A DNA stretch of 64,000 nt from Caballeronia sordidicola (GCF_002220365.1 NZ_MTHB01000305.1:62001-126000); one strand, 5' to 3'. Shown: positions 36,245 through 45,799, counted from the first letter of the stretch. A program made the numbers and translations. Notes: generated from the letters alone by a model not told the origin.

Positions 36245-36940
36245 TCAGGAATGCTCGCCGAGGAACGTGAGTGTGCGGCCGTGCGCCAGTGCCGACGCCG
36301 CTTGATTGTACGATGCGCGGTCCGTGCAATTGAAGCCGTGATCGGCGCCCGGGTACACGTGGACCTGGGCGTCCTTGCCCGCGAAGCGCTGCTTGACCGA
36401 GTCAACCGCGGCGGACGGGATGTGGGCGTCGAGTGCGCCGTAGTGGAACTGCATCGGCACCTTGACCTTGTCGGCCTGGTCCAGCTCGTTCTGGATGCCG
36501 CCGCCGTAGTAGGCCACGGCGATATCGAATGCACCTTGAGCAGCGGACAAATACGCCAGCCGGCCGCCGAGACAATAACCGACAGCCGCGACCTTGCCCG
36601 TGACTTCCGGCAGTGCGCGCAGCGCGGCGGCGGTGGCGGTGACATCGGCGACTGCATGCGCCACGTCGAGCTTGCCGTAGATTTCCATTGCCTTCTCGCG
36701 GTCTGCGCCGTCGTAGCCGAGTTCCACGCGCGGCTGGACGCGCCAGAAAATGTCCGGTGCGAGGGCGACGTAACCATCGGCCGCGTACTGGTCGGCCACG
36801 GCGCGGATATGCGAGTTCACGCCGAAGATTTCCTGGATGATGACGACGCCCGGACCTTTGCCGCTTTTGGGCAACGCGAGATAGCCCTGGAAGGTGTCGC
36901 CGTTTGCAGGAATGTCGATCCAGCGGGATGTCACGGTCAT
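36245..36940 (-). CDS. Dienelactone hydrolase family protein
   Basis: A 231-residue alpha/beta hydrolase with the DLH catalytic triad: Cys in VGYCLGGR, Asp in YGALDAHIP and His in GADHGFNC. The N-terminal VIIQEIFGVNSHIR segment contains the conserved Glu of this family. ATG 36940 has AGGAG upstream; the frame extends to 37084. No aromatic-degradation genes are nearby, so it may act on other lactones or esters. Confidence 0.9.
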   Translation of the reverse strand: MTVTSRWIDIPANGDTFQGYLALPKSGKGPGVVIIQEIFGVNSHIRAVADQYAADGYVALAPDIFWRVQPRVELGYDGADREKAMEIYGKLDVAHAVADVTATAAALRALPEVTGKVAAVGYCLGGRLAYLSAAQGAFDIAVAYYGGGIQNELDQADKVKVPMQFHYGALDAHIPSAAVDSVKQRFAGKDAQVHVYPGADHGFNCTDRASYNQAASALAHGRTLTFLGEHS

Positions 36941-37686
36941 GATGAAGCTCCTGGCTGATGCCTGAATGAGTGGGGCCAAATGATAGGGGACGAAAGGGGA
37001 CGAACCGCAGCCGAGCAGTGTGCCACCATTCGATGCGCCTTGCTGGCAAGGGCGCGGGCTGTAAAGAGGCTGTAGGCCATGCACGCGGCGGCGCGCTTTT
37101 AGCGACGATTCCGCAACTTTGCGCAGTCGTCATGGAGCACGGCACCCGGCTGTAAAGCGGCGACTAGTTAATAGTGCTAACCCCAGTGCTTATCTGAGTG
37201 GATCACTGAGTCGATCACTGAGTCGATCACTGAGTCCGTCACTGAGTCCGTCACTGAGTCCTTAACCGAGTTCTTAACCCGCGCAATTGACTTGAAACAA
37301 GCGGACAGGATATTAACGGCATGGCCGGCTAAAACTAAAGCGTTGCCTCTAGCATGCCGTGAACGCTCACTTGGGAAAACGTGTCAATCTGCTGAAGAAC
37401 CGCATGAACAGGACCTTTGCGCACTGCACCAGCACACTTTCAATCGCTTCTCAACACATCTCTTATTAGTAGTCTCACCACTATCCTAAAAAACTTCCCC
37501 AAATTAATTTGACAACCCTACACTTGCGCGCAGTACGGATGCTGGTCGTCATAAACGGCCCGCGGAAGTACGAGCCAAGTGCATGACGATGCATCCGGCG
37601 TGGTCGTCCACGGGGCTGAGCGAAACGTGACGAAGACGAAGCACAGGGCGACACCGTTGTTTTTGGGACCGAAACTGGAGACTTAC
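36941..37686. other. Long intergenic region with minisatellite and possible binding-protein promoter
   Basis: 745 bases between the dienelactone hydrolase and the binding-protein gene. It includes a 12-bp tandem repeat (37194-37277) and, near 37509-37514, TTGACA with no good -10 at standard spacing. Frames here encode no recognisable protein. Confidence 0.5.
37194..37277. repeat. 12-bp minisatellite, seven copies
   Basis: Units of the form CTGAGTCGATCA or CTGAGTCCGTCA repeat head to tail from 37194; the last two units (CTGAGTCCTTAA, CCGAGTTCTTAA) are diverged. Confidence 0.9.
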
Positions 37687-38832
37687 ATGAACACCAAGCT
37701 TCACAAATTGTTGCCTATCAGCGCTGCAGCGCTAATGTTCGCCTCGATGGCAACAACCGCTACGGCCGACGAGGTCGTCAAGATCGGTCACGTTGCACCG
37801 TTGACCGGTGGTATTGCCCACTTGGGCAAGGACAACGAAAACGGCGCGCGCCTCGCAGTTGAAGAAATCAATGCCAAGGGTCTGACGATCGGCGGCCAGA
37901 AGATCACGCTTCAACTCGACCCGCAAGATGACGCGGCTGACCCGCGTACGGCTACGCAAGTGGCGCAGAAGCTCGTCGACGATAAAGTCGTCGCCGTGGT
38001 TGGCCACTTGAATTCGGGCACCTCGATCCCGGCTTCGAAGATCTACAGCGATGCGGGTATCGTGCAGATTTCGCCGTCGGCAACGAACCCGGTGTACACG
38101 CAGCAAGGCTTCAAGACGACGTATCGCGTTGTGGCAACCGATGCACAACAAGGTCCGGCACTCGCTAACTATGCATCCAAGGAACTTAAGCTGAAGAGCG
38201 TCGCGATTGTCGATGACTCAACCGCTTACGGCCAGGGTCTCGCGAACGAGTTCGAAAAGACTGCCAAGTCGCTCGGCATGAACGTGATGTCGCATGATGC
38301 GACCAACGACAAGGCTGTCGACTTCCGCGCAATTCTGACGAAGATCAAGGGCGAAAATCCTGACGCTGTGATGTTCGGCGGCATGGACGCAACCGGCGGC
38401 CCGTTCGCGAAGCAAGCCAAGCAACTCGGCCTGCGTGCCAAGGTACTGGCGGGCGACGGGGTTTGTACCGACCAGTTGTCGTCACTTGCTGGCGATGCAA
38501 CCGACAACATCGTCTGCTCGGAAGCCGGTATGGCGCTCGAGAAGATGGCGGGCGGCGCGGAATTCGCGGCCAAGTTCCAGAAGCGTTTTGGCCAGCCGAT
38601 CCAGATCTACGCTCCGTTCACGTATGACGCGGTGTACATCATTGTCGATGCTATGAAGCGCGCCAATTCCACCGATCCGGCGAAGATTCTGGCAGCCATG
38701 CCGAATACGGATTACAAGGGTGTGATCGGCGAAACGACCTTCGACTCGAAGGGCGACCTGAAGCACGGCGTGATCTCGCTGTACGACTACAAGGGCGGCA
38801 AGAAGACGCTGCTGGACGTGGTCAAGATGTAA
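37687..38832 (+). CDS. Branched-chain amino-acid ABC transporter substrate-binding protein (LivK-like)
   Basis: A 381-residue periplasmic binding protein for leucine/isoleucine/valine-type ligands. The signal peptide spans residues 1-27 (cleavage likely after TATA-DE), and the mature protein begins EVVKIGHVAPLTGG as in LivJ/LivK. The HLNSGTSIPASKIY segment is the ligand loop. GGAG precedes ATG 37687; the frame extends to 37579 but lacks a signal there. No permease or ATPase genes are adjacent, so it relies on components elsewhere. It ends in a strong terminator. Confidence 0.93.
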   Translation: MNTKLHKLLPISAAALMFASMATTATADEVVKIGHVAPLTGGIAHLGKDNENGARLAVEEINAKGLTIGGQKITLQLDPQDDAADPRTATQVAQKLVDDKVVAVVGHLNSGTSIPASKIYSDAGIVQISPSATNPVYTQQGFKTTYRVVATDAQQGPALANYASKELKLKSVAIVDDSTAYGQGLANEFEKTAKSLGMNVMSHDATNDKAVDFRAILTKIKGENPDAVMFGGMDATGGPFAKQAKQLGLRAKVLAGDGVCTDQLSSLAGDATDNIVCSEAGMALEKMAGGAEFAAKFQKRFGQPIQIYAPFTYDAVYIIVDAMKRANSTDPAKILAAMPNTDYKGVIGETTFDSKGDLKHGVISLYDYKGGKKTLLDVVKM

Positions 38833-38895
38833 TTGCCGCGAGCGGTCATGGTCGTGATGTTTCGACCAAGGCCGCCTTCGACGATTTTCATTCTT

Positions 38896-38932
38896 AAAAA
38901 AACGCGCTGATTTCGGTCAGCGCGTTTTTTTT
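38896..38932 (+). terminator. Rho-independent terminator after the LivK-like gene
   Basis: AAAAAACGCGCTGA and TCAGCGCGTTTTTT form a long stem with a short loop and T8 run, 63 bases after the stop codon. Confidence 0.92.
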
Positions 38933-39040
38933 GCGCGGTGATTTGGCAAGTAGTCGCCAATGAATTGATCAATGCTTATCGAATGGTTGGCGCTTGCGGC
39001 CGGTTACCGTGGTGCAATCCGGTGACCGCGACGTGTCCGT

Positions 39041-40264
39041 TCACAGCTTCAACTGTTTCATGATTCTTGGTCCCACGAGCGCGATCAGCGCGGCGCACGC
39101 CGCGACCACCGACAACCCGATCGGCAACGTGCTCAACTGCGCCACACCGCCTATCAGCACCGGCCCGAACAGCAAGCCGAAGTAAGCCAGCCCCGCGACC
39201 TGCGCCAGTCCTTCCGCCGGGCTCACGCCTTCCACACGCGCCGCCGCCGCGAACAGCACCGGCATCATGTTCGCGAGTCCAAGCCCCATCAGCGTGAATC
39301 CTGCGAGCGTGACGACCGCATTCGGAAGCAACAGCGCCGCCAGCATGCCGACAAACGCCAGCGACGCGCTCGCGAAGATGAGCTGAGGCGCGCCGAAGCG
39401 GGCACGCACCGCGTCGCCGCCGAAGCGTCCGGCCGCCATGCCGCCGGTGAAGGCCGCGTAGGCCGCGCTGGACAGCGCAGGCGTGGCAAGCACAACGTCG
39501 CGCATGTAGACCGTTGCCCAGTCGTACATGGCCCCTTCGGCGATCAACGCGACCAACGCCATGCCGCCGAGCGCCCACAAGGCCCTGGAGCGCCAGCGAT
39601 TCGACGACGACCCGCCATGTACATGGTCCGCGTGAGGGACGTGCGGCAGCACGGCGGGCATCGACACCAGCAGCACGATCAAGCTGACCACTGAAGCGAG
39701 CGCGAGATGCGCGGCCGGCGGCATGCCGTGCGCGAGCAACGCGCCGCCGGCGGCCGCACCGGCCATCCCGCCGACACTGAACATGCCGTGCAGCGACGAC
39801 ATGATGGGCCGCTCGAGCGCTTCTTCAACGGCGCTGGCTTCCGCGTTCATGGCGACATCGAGTGTGGCCATGCTGAAGCCGAACAGCGCCAGCACGACCA
39901 GCAGCAGCCAGTAGAACGGCGCGACCAGGATCAGCGCGCCGCAAATCGTCATGCCGATACCGCCGGCGAGGCACGCGCGACGAGTGCCGACGCGCGCGAT
40001 CCACGGCGCGTTGGTGAGCATCGCGACAATCGAGCCGAGGGCAACCGCCAGGAGCGCAATGGACAGCGATCCGGGACTCAGGTGAAATTTGTCGCGCACC
40101 GTGGGCACGTGCACGCCCCAGGAGGCGTACAGCATCCCGGCGATGAAAAACACGGCCATGGTCGCGTAGCGCGCACGCTCGCGTTTTGCCGCGGGAAGCC
40201 GCCGATGCACGGCATTCGGGGTGTCGTGCCCGACGGCGCGGGCACTTGAGACAGATTCGGACAC
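39041..40264 (-). CDS. MFS transporter (YbjJ-like)
   Basis: A 407-residue inner-membrane protein with about twelve helices. After a 30-residue polar N-terminus, helix 1 reads TMAVFFIAGMLYASWGVHVPTVRD, as in the YbjJ/fucose-permease-like branch. FGFSMATLDVAMNAEASAVE is the characteristic helix 4-5 region. A histidine-rich loop (PHVPHADHVHGG) lies near the middle. No regulator or enzyme partner is next to it. Substrate unknown. Confidence 0.87.
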   Translation of the reverse strand: MSESVSSARAVGHDTPNAVHRRLPAAKRERARYATMAVFFIAGMLYASWGVHVPTVRDKFHLSPGSLSIALLAVALGSIVAMLTNAPWIARVGTRRACLAGGIGMTICGALILVAPFYWLLLVVLALFGFSMATLDVAMNAEASAVEEALERPIMSSLHGMFSVGGMAGAAAGGALLAHGMPPAAHLALASVVSLIVLLVSMPAVLPHVPHADHVHGGSSSNRWRSRALWALGGMALVALIAEGAMYDWATVYMRDVVLATPALSSAAYAAFTGGMAAGRFGGDAVRARFGAPQLIFASASLAFVGMLAALLLPNAVVTLAGFTLMGLGLANMMPVLFAAAARVEGVSPAEGLAQVAGLAYFGLLFGPVLIGGVAQLSTLPIGLSVVAACAALIALVGPRIMKQLKL

Positions 40265-40446
40265 AGGAATTGCTCTCTTTGCTTTCTTGTTTTAACGGCC
40301 GGCCCTTTCATTGGCCGGCGAAGCTTTCAATTCTAACGGGTTGCGGACGGACCTGGTTTTAGTGCTTTAAGATCGCAAGGGCCGCTCGCTGCGCTTATCT
40401 GGTTCGCCTGCAGGGCCGCTGGTGAATTTCCTCGTGAGGTCCCGCT

Positions 40447-41112
40447 TTGAATATCCCGTCGCATGCTCCGTTGCATCTGTTGCATCAAGTGCCGCACGGC
40501 ACGCTTGCCACGCACTCGCGTGAGCCACGCGGTTTCCCTTACCCGACCGCATTACCGTTCGCGCCGACTTCCCGTCACGTGCCAATGGTGCTCATTAGCC
40601 ATCTGGCCGAACACACGCGCAATCTGCAACTGGACGCGCGGGCGGGTTTTCTGATTACCCAGACGGCCAGCGATGCCATTCTCGAAGGCCAGCGTCTTAC
40701 CATGCTCGGCTCGTTTTCTCCGGCGCCGCCTGAATCCGTCGATGAACTGGCGCGCCGCTATCTGCGATATCACCCGGATGCCGCGCGTTATCTCGAATTG
40801 GGAGACTTCACGTTCTGGATCATGTCGCTGGAACGCATGAGGTATATAGGCGGTTTTGGTGCAATGGGTTGGCTGGATGCAACGGCGCTTGATCCACTCG
40901 AACCGTTATCCGAACAGAATGAGCATCGGCTCCTGGAATTATTTGCCGATTCTCCCGCGCGGCCGGCAGAGCTCGAACTAATGGGTATCGACAAATATGG
41001 TTGCGATCTGAGGACGCCCGGAGCGCGCAATCGTTTCACCTTCGATAAACCGAAACAAACTCGCACAGAACTGAATGCTGCGTTGATCGATTGTATTGAA
41101 CGGCATAGGTGA
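40447..41112 (+). CDS. HugZ-like / pyridoxamine phosphate oxidase-fold protein
   Basis: A 221-residue soluble protein with the split-barrel flavin/haem-binding fold. The block PYPTALPFAPTSRHVPMVLI, then SHLAEHTRNLQLDARAGFLI, is characteristic of HugZ-type haem utilisation proteins, and the C-terminal DUF2470-like part contains MGIDKYGCDLRTP. The start is TTG 40447, supported by GAGG about 8 bases upstream. Haem degradation is inferred from the family; no haem transporter is nearby. Confidence 0.78.
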   Translation: MNIPSHAPLHLLHQVPHGTLATHSREPRGFPYPTALPFAPTSRHVPMVLISHLAEHTRNLQLDARAGFLITQTASDAILEGQRLTMLGSFSPAPPESVDELARRYLRYHPDAARYLELGDFTFWIMSLERMRYIGGFGAMGWLDATALDPLEPLSEQNEHRLLELFADSPARPAELELMGIDKYGCDLRTPGARNRFTFDKPKQTRTELNAALIDCIERHR

Positions 41113-41485
41113 TTGTCTGAACTTGTGATCACCCGATACGCGTCTTTATGTCGCTAAATTACGAGATGGTGTTACGACGACGGGAGAATTTGGGCAAACT
41201 CGCACGGGATGGAAGGTTTAGTCGGTACGTTTCGGGTTATTTTCATTCCATGAAAGACTTTGCAGGTTAATTTAACGATGTAAGTAAGATGAATGCGTAA
41301 GCACGCTAATTTTCACGGAATATCACGAATTGTTACGTACGCCCGTTCGACTGAACTGATTTAAATCGATAGCGTAGAAACGCGCGCAGAATCCTACTTG
41401 TGTTAATCTGCGATTCATTGAGAGGCTTAACGTTATAACCGGAACGGGCGACGACTCGTACACTGCAAACCACAAGGAACAGATC
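41113..41485. other. AT-rich region upstream of the H-NS-like gene
   Basis: 373 bases with unusually low G+C for this genome, rich in TAA, TTA and AAT tracts. It likely holds the hns-like gene promoter (for example GTTATAAC near 41431) and may be self-bound by the encoded protein; no convincing -35 was found. Confidence 0.45.
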
Positions 41486-41791
41486 ATGCCGTCTTACAAG
41501 GAACTTCTCGCGCAGCGCGAAAATCTCGAACGACAGATTGAAGAAGCGAAGTCGCGGGAATATGCCGAAGTTCTCAATGAAATCAAGCAGAAGATGGCCG
41601 ACTATGGGATCACGCTTGCTGAATTGGCAGGTGGCCGCGGCGGCAAGAATTTGAAAAACGCCGGGCGTCCGCGTGCCGGTGTTGCCCCGAAGTATCGCGA
41701 CCCGGACAGCGGCAGCACGTGGTCGGGCCGCGGTAAGCCGCCGAAATGGATTGCCGGTCAGGAGCGCGATAACTTCCTGATTCAGAAGTAA
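41486..41791 (+). CDS. H-NS family nucleoid-associated protein
   Basis: A 101-residue DNA-binding silencer. The N-terminal half is a charged coiled coil (residues 3-40) for oligomerisation. The C-terminal half holds the DNA-binding motif YRDPDSGSTWSGRGKPPKWI, the beta-proteobacterial (BpH3/Bv3F-like) form of the H-NS motif, with an AGRPRAG linker. AAGGAACAG precedes ATG 41486. Such proteins bind AT-rich, horizontally acquired DNA. A terminator follows. Confidence 0.93.
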   Translation: MPSYKELLAQRENLERQIEEAKSREYAEVLNEIKQKMADYGITLAELAGGRGGKNLKNAGRPRAGVAPKYRDPDSGSTWSGRGKPPKWIAGQERDNFLIQK

Positions 41792-41805
41792 GAGGTGGAT
41801 TGTTT

Positions 41806-41842
41806 GAAAAAGCCGCACCATTAAAACGGTGCGGCTTTTTTG
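41806..41842 (+). terminator. Rho-independent terminator after the H-NS-like gene
   Basis: AAAAAGCCGCACC pairs with GGTGCGGCTTTTT, with a 9-base loop and a T6 run, 15 bases after the stop. Confidence 0.92.
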
Positions 41843-42025
41843 CGCCTGCGTGGCGGTCGGCCGATAGTCGGCACGGTTGAAATCAACCGGCCGTGCGGTA
41901 TGGCGACAGAATTCACGGTATGACATGAGAACACGTCGCGTTCAACATAAATCTATGATTTTTATAGAGTTTTTCGTTTTTGATCGAATATGTGGCAGTG
42001 CAGCTTGGTAAAATTCAGTCAAACG

Positions 42026-43237
42026 ATGACTTCGAGTGATGACATGTCGCAATCAACGGCGCGCGCCGCAGAAAAGCAGGACGTAGCCCGAAAAACAACC
42101 TTCGCTAGTATCGCGGTGAATTCTGTGCTGATGGTGGCACAGATTTTCGTCGGCATGTTTGCGCATTCCCAGGCCCTGATAGCCGACGGTATTCATTCAC
42201 TGTCTGACCTGGTGTCGGACTTCATCGTGCTCCTGGCCAATCGGCATAGCACCGCTGCTCCTGACGACGATCACAATTATGGTCACAACCGTTATGAAAC
42301 AGTCGCTTCATTATTTCTCGGCGCACTTTTAATTACCGTCGGCGTGGGGATGTTATGGCGAGCAGGTGAACGTATTACCAATCTTCAAGACATCCCGGAG
42401 GTTCACGCAAGTGCACTGATTGTCGCGGTGTTCGTTCTGATTTCTAAGGAACTATTGTTCCGCTATATGCTCCGCGCGGCCGAACGCGTGAGATCGGCAC
42501 TGCTGATCGCAAATGCGTGGCACGCTCGCTCGGACGCGGCGTCGTCGCTGGTCGTCGCTATCGGCATTATTGGGAGTATGGCCGGCTGGCGTTTGCTCGA
42601 CCCTATCGCGGCCGCAATCGTCGGTTTTATGGTCGCTCGGATGGGATGGACGTTCGGATGGGATGCCCTGCAGGATTTGTCTGATCGCGCACTGGATCAG
42701 GCCGAAACCGAGAAGTTACGCATGTTGTTACGCGCCACTCCGGGTGTTCGCGACGTGCATGAATTGCGTACGCGGAAAATGGGCGATCTCGCCATTGTCG
42801 ATGCGCATATTCTCGTCGATCCCCTCATTTCAGTTTCAGAGGGTCACTACATTGCGGAATTGGCGCGAGCGCGCTTGTTGACGAATACCCACATTTTGGA
42901 TTCATTGATTCACGTCGATCCGGAAAATGATGAAATCAACCCGCCGCCGCCCAGAATGCCAACGCGTTCGACAGTCAGTGATGCCATTAGCGCCGTATTG
43001 GGGGCTCATGGTCTCACCTACAGCGCGCTGAACCTGCATTATCTGAGTAGCGGCCTTGATATCGACGTGACGCTTCCCGCAGACTTAAGCGACGGTCAAC
43101 TGGCCAGTCTAGAACTCGGCGACTTTGACGCACTCAAGCGAAAGCTAGGTGCGCGTGAAATTCGGTTTTCGCGAACTGTAAGAAACGGGCCGGGCATTGT
43201 CATTACTGAATCTATTGCCGTTTCACGCCTGGATTAG
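42026..43237 (+). CDS. Cation diffusion facilitator (CDF) family metal exporter
   Basis: A 403-residue inner-membrane protein exporting divalent metals (Zn, Fe, Mn or Co) in exchange for protons. Helix 2 holds ALIADGIHSLSDLVSD with the HxxxD metal site, and helix 5 has AWHARSDAASS (second metal pair). The C-terminal cytoplasmic domain includes DVHELRTRKMGDLAIVDAHI. It is about 100 residues longer than YiiP, with a C-terminal extension of unknown role. The start is uncertain (41990, 42026 or 42044); none has a strong ribosome-binding site. Confidence 0.85.
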   Translation: MTSSDDMSQSTARAAEKQDVARKTTFASIAVNSVLMVAQIFVGMFAHSQALIADGIHSLSDLVSDFIVLLANRHSTAAPDDDHNYGHNRYETVASLFLGALLITVGVGMLWRAGERITNLQDIPEVHASALIVAVFVLISKELLFRYMLRAAERVRSALLIANAWHARSDAASSLVVAIGIIGSMAGWRLLDPIAAAIVGFMVARMGWTFGWDALQDLSDRALDQAETEKLRMLLRATPGVRDVHELRTRKMGDLAIVDAHILVDPLISVSEGHYIAELARARLLTNTHILDSLIHVDPENDEINPPPPRMPTRSTVSDAISAVLGAHGLTYSALNLHYLSSGLDIDVTLPADLSDGQLASLELGDFDALKRKLGAREIRFSRTVRNGPGIVITESIAVSRLD

Positions 43238-43268
43238 CGCGACGGAATTAATGTATTTGAAAGCTGCC

Positions 43269-43727
43269 TTAAAGCGGCAATTGTGTATCGAATTTGATTT
43301 CGCGCAGGACTACGCTGGTCCTCACTTGCGCGACCGCTGGAATCTTGAAAATGCGGTCGTGGAGAAAAGCGTCATACGACTTGATGTCCGGCGCAACAAT
43401 TTTCAAGATGTAATCGGCCTCGCCGGTGGTGCTGTAGCACTCGGTGACTTCCGGGCACGTGATGATCTCGCGTTCAAATTGCTCGACGCCGCCTTCTGTG
43501 TGACGCGTGAGATGAATATGAGCGAGTGCGCAGACATGCAAGCCAAGCTTTTCGCGATCGAGCAACGCGGTGTACCGCTGGATCACGCCCGATTGCTCCA
43601 TGTCCTTGATACGCCGCCAGCACGGAGTGCTCGAAAGCCCGACTTGGTCGGATATCTCCTGAACCGAACGGCGGGCGTCCAGTTGCAGAAGTCGCAGGAT
43701 TTTTTGTGAAAACGTGTCGAGAGTCAA
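43269..43727 (-). CDS. Lrp/AsnC family transcriptional regulator
   Basis: A 152-residue regulator. The N-terminal winged helix is DTFSQKILRLLQLDARRSVQEISDQVGLSSTPCWRRIKDME; the C-terminal RAM ligand domain contains CPEVTECYSTTGEADYILKI. The start is TTG 43727, preceded by a near-perfect GGAGG; the longer frame to ATG 43793 lacks one. It is convergent with the CDF exporter, and its target is unknown. Confidence 0.93.
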   Translation of the reverse strand: MTLDTFSQKILRLLQLDARRSVQEISDQVGLSSTPCWRRIKDMEQSGVIQRYTALLDREKLGLHVCALAHIHLTRHTEGGVEQFEREIITCPEVTECYSTTGEADYILKIVAPDIKSYDAFLHDRIFKIPAVAQVRTSVVLREIKFDTQLPL

Positions 43728-43821
43728 CTGCGCCTCCTGTCGGTCGCTACCAAGTCCAATAGTAGAGGGGGCAGAAAGGAAGCGCAATGTCAAACGCCAA
43801 CTCTGAGCAATATTGCCTAAC

Positions 43822-44478
43822 TCAACGCCCAGACTGCGCGTTTTGTCCTTCGATGTCAGTACCGTCCGGCGTTTCGACAGCCGCTTTTAGCGACGCCAGC
43901 AATGTCCGTTGAGTCCGCAATTCGGCAAGCATGTTGCAGAAGAGAGCCCCTTGTTCAACGGCATCATCGAGCGCGACGTGAGTATGCGGGAGTTCATCGA
44001 ACCAGTGTTTCGGCAAACGCGGTTTGATCGCCTTCCGGTATGGCAGATCGGTCAGTGCGAACGCAAGCGTCTTGATGTCGAGCGCCGACCAGGAGAACGG
44101 ACAGCGTTCAGCGAAACGCATCATGTACCAGAACATATAAGTGAAGTCGAAGCCTGCCGGATACGCGACGAACACCGGCTTGCCAGGCAACGCCTCGACC
44201 CATTCCACGTACGCGCGCAATGCAATGAGCGGTTGCTGCAGGTCGGTCCGGCATGCGGCCCATGCCTCGGGCTGAGTTTTCCACCAAGCGGCCTGAATCG
44301 GGTGAGGCGCCGCACCTTCCAGCGTCTCCAGATTCGCTGAAAACGTGCCGATCAGCTCCTTGTGTTCCGTGTAGGCCGCCGACGCAAAACTCAGCATGGA
44401 GTGCGGTCCGGGGATAGGGCCATCAGCTTCGACATCCGTGCTGACGTAAATTTCAGGAATGGCGGTAGCGGTGTTCAT
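43822..44478 (-). CDS. DEDD-type 3'-5' exonuclease family protein
   Basis: A 218-residue nuclease-like protein. The first acidic pair is in IYVSTDVEADGP (D-x-E), a middle aspartate in YPAGFDFTYMFW, and the last pair in HVALDDAVEQGALF (H and D five apart, DEDDh type). The size suits an RNase T/ExoX-like enzyme, but the spacing is longer than in RNase T. ATG 44478 overlaps the stop of the upstream MBL hydrolase by 4 bases, so the two are coupled. Confidence 0.8.
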   Translation of the reverse strand: MNTATAIPEIYVSTDVEADGPIPGPHSMLSFASAAYTEHKELIGTFSANLETLEGAAPHPIQAAWWKTQPEAWAACRTDLQQPLIALRAYVEWVEALPGKPVFVAYPAGFDFTYMFWYMMRFAERCPFSWSALDIKTLAFALTDLPYRKAIKPRLPKHWFDELPHTHVALDDAVEQGALFCNMLAELRTQRTLLASLKAAVETPDGTDIEGQNAQSGR

Positions 44479-45119
44479 GCGGTCATCCGGTCGGCGACAA
44501 ACGGGTTGGTTCGGCGTTCATGCCCGAACGTGGATGTGGGTCCGTGACCCGGTACGAACGTGACGTCATCGCCCAGTGGCCAAAGCTTTTCCTTCACGGA
44601 GCGCACAAGGTCGGAATGGTTGCCACGCGGAAAATCCGTACGGCCGATCGAGCCCGCGAACAGCACGTCACCTACCAGCGCCACGCGATTCACGCGGCTG
44701 AAGAAGATCACATGGCCCGGCGTATGTCCGGGGCAGTGATAGACCTCCATGGTTTCGTCGCCAAACTGAACCGAGTCGCCATCTTGCAGCCACCGGTCGG
44801 GCGTGAAGGCCTGCGCCTCGCCGAAGCCGAAGCGTTTGCTTTGAGCCGGCAACTGTTCAATCCAGAAAGCGTCTTCGGCGTGTGGTCCATGGATCTCTAC
44901 GCCGTAGTGATCCGCGAGCGCCTTTGCTCCGCCGCAGTGATCCAGGTGCCCGTGCGTGAGGAGCACCTTGTCGACGCTCACTTCGAGTTGTCCGACCGCA
45001 CTGATGATCCGTTCGACGTCGCCGCCGGGATCGACAACGACCGCACGACCGGTTGTCTCGCACACAACGATCGAACAATTTTGCTGGAATGGTGTCACTG
45101 GGATAAGGGTGACCTTCAT
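44475..45119 (-). CDS. MBL-fold metallo-hydrolase (glyoxalase II-like)
   Basis: A 214-residue zinc hydrolase, possibly acting on thioesters such as S-lactoylglutathione. The metal motif is LLTHGHLDHCGG, with the second histidine in YHCPGHTPGHV, an aspartate in ALVGDVLFAGSIGRTD, and the last histidine in FVPGHGPTS. ATG 45119 (MKVTLIPVTPFQQNC) matches the family start; the frame extends to 45185. Translationally coupled to the exonuclease gene. Confidence 0.9.
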   Translation of the reverse strand: MKVTLIPVTPFQQNCSIVVCETTGRAVVVDPGGDVERIISAVGQLEVSVDKVLLTHGHLDHCGGAKALADHYGVEIHGPHAEDAFWIEQLPAQSKRFGFGEAQAFTPDRWLQDGDSVQFGDETMEVYHCPGHTPGHVIFFSRVNRVALVGDVLFAGSIGRTDFPRGNHSDLVRSVKEKLWPLGDDVTFVPGHGPTSTFGHERRTNPFVADRMTA

Positions 45120-45799
45120 GGCTGGGCAACCGGGGCGTGTAAAAACGTCCATTGTAACGGGCGAAAACTCGCGCTGCCGTAGCACGCCGGGCGTTAGTCA
45201 AACGGTCGAGGTGTGCTCAAAAAACAGGCGGAATCCGCAATTTTTACGTTAACAGAGAAAATAAGTAACATTCTGTTCGTCTCCGGGCGGCTCGCCCGTG
45301 GGTTTGGGTATAATCCGGTCCAGTTGTGCATGGTTTGACCATGCCATCAATGGGCAATGAGAAACACGAGTAGCGCGTTTTTACAATTGTCATCAAGTAC
45401 GCAATTCGGAGCAGAGATGCTTCGAAATCGCAATCAAGCATCGGTTTCGGCCGATGTGCACGTCTTGTCCAGCCAGGTGCGATGCGCCTGCCAACGGCCT
45501 TAGCTGCCGTTACGCTGGATGGGGCCTACGCCGCCGTTCCTGCGCAGTTCAACGCGCAAGAATGTGTGATCCACGTTCGATGGCGGCATGTGGGGTCTGG
45601 TCAGGCTGCCGGGGACAGGTTGCGCCAGACGTGAAAACTAACCGGGCATTTGTGGCGAGGTACGCCGCACCCGAGCACTGGCTCGCCGTTCGATTTTTCG
45701 AGCGGTGTGTACCTTTGCGCGGAAAAAAGCCTTGAGCTGCCTACGCACGTCCGCGTTTTGTCGGATGGTTAGGTGGCTCTAACCGTTGATTACACGTCT
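45120..45799. other. Long, hairpin-rich intergenic region before rlpA
   Basis: 680 bases with no credible gene. A TATAAT at 45309-45314 would launch rightward transcription, but no -35 is obvious. Downstream are several stems: GCATGGT/ACCATGC (45328-45344), CATCGG/CCGATG near 45439-45456, and GTCTGG/CCAGAC near 45595-45634; CCGTTCGA can pair with TCGAGCGG across TTTT. The segment CGCGCAA near 45550 can also pair with TTGCGCG near 45715. It is either a long rlpA leader or a structured small RNA. Confidence 0.4.

Noticed and set aside
35312..36958. A 548-codon plus-strand frame opposite the amidase and dienelactone hydrolase
   Set aside because: Antisense to two clear enzymes, Arg/Val/Ala-rich with no motif; typical antisense shadow.
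45454..45735. Cysteine-rich 93-codon frame before rlpA
   Set aside because: No ribosome-binding site, no domain, and it overlaps strong RNA stems; a non-coding explanation is preferred.
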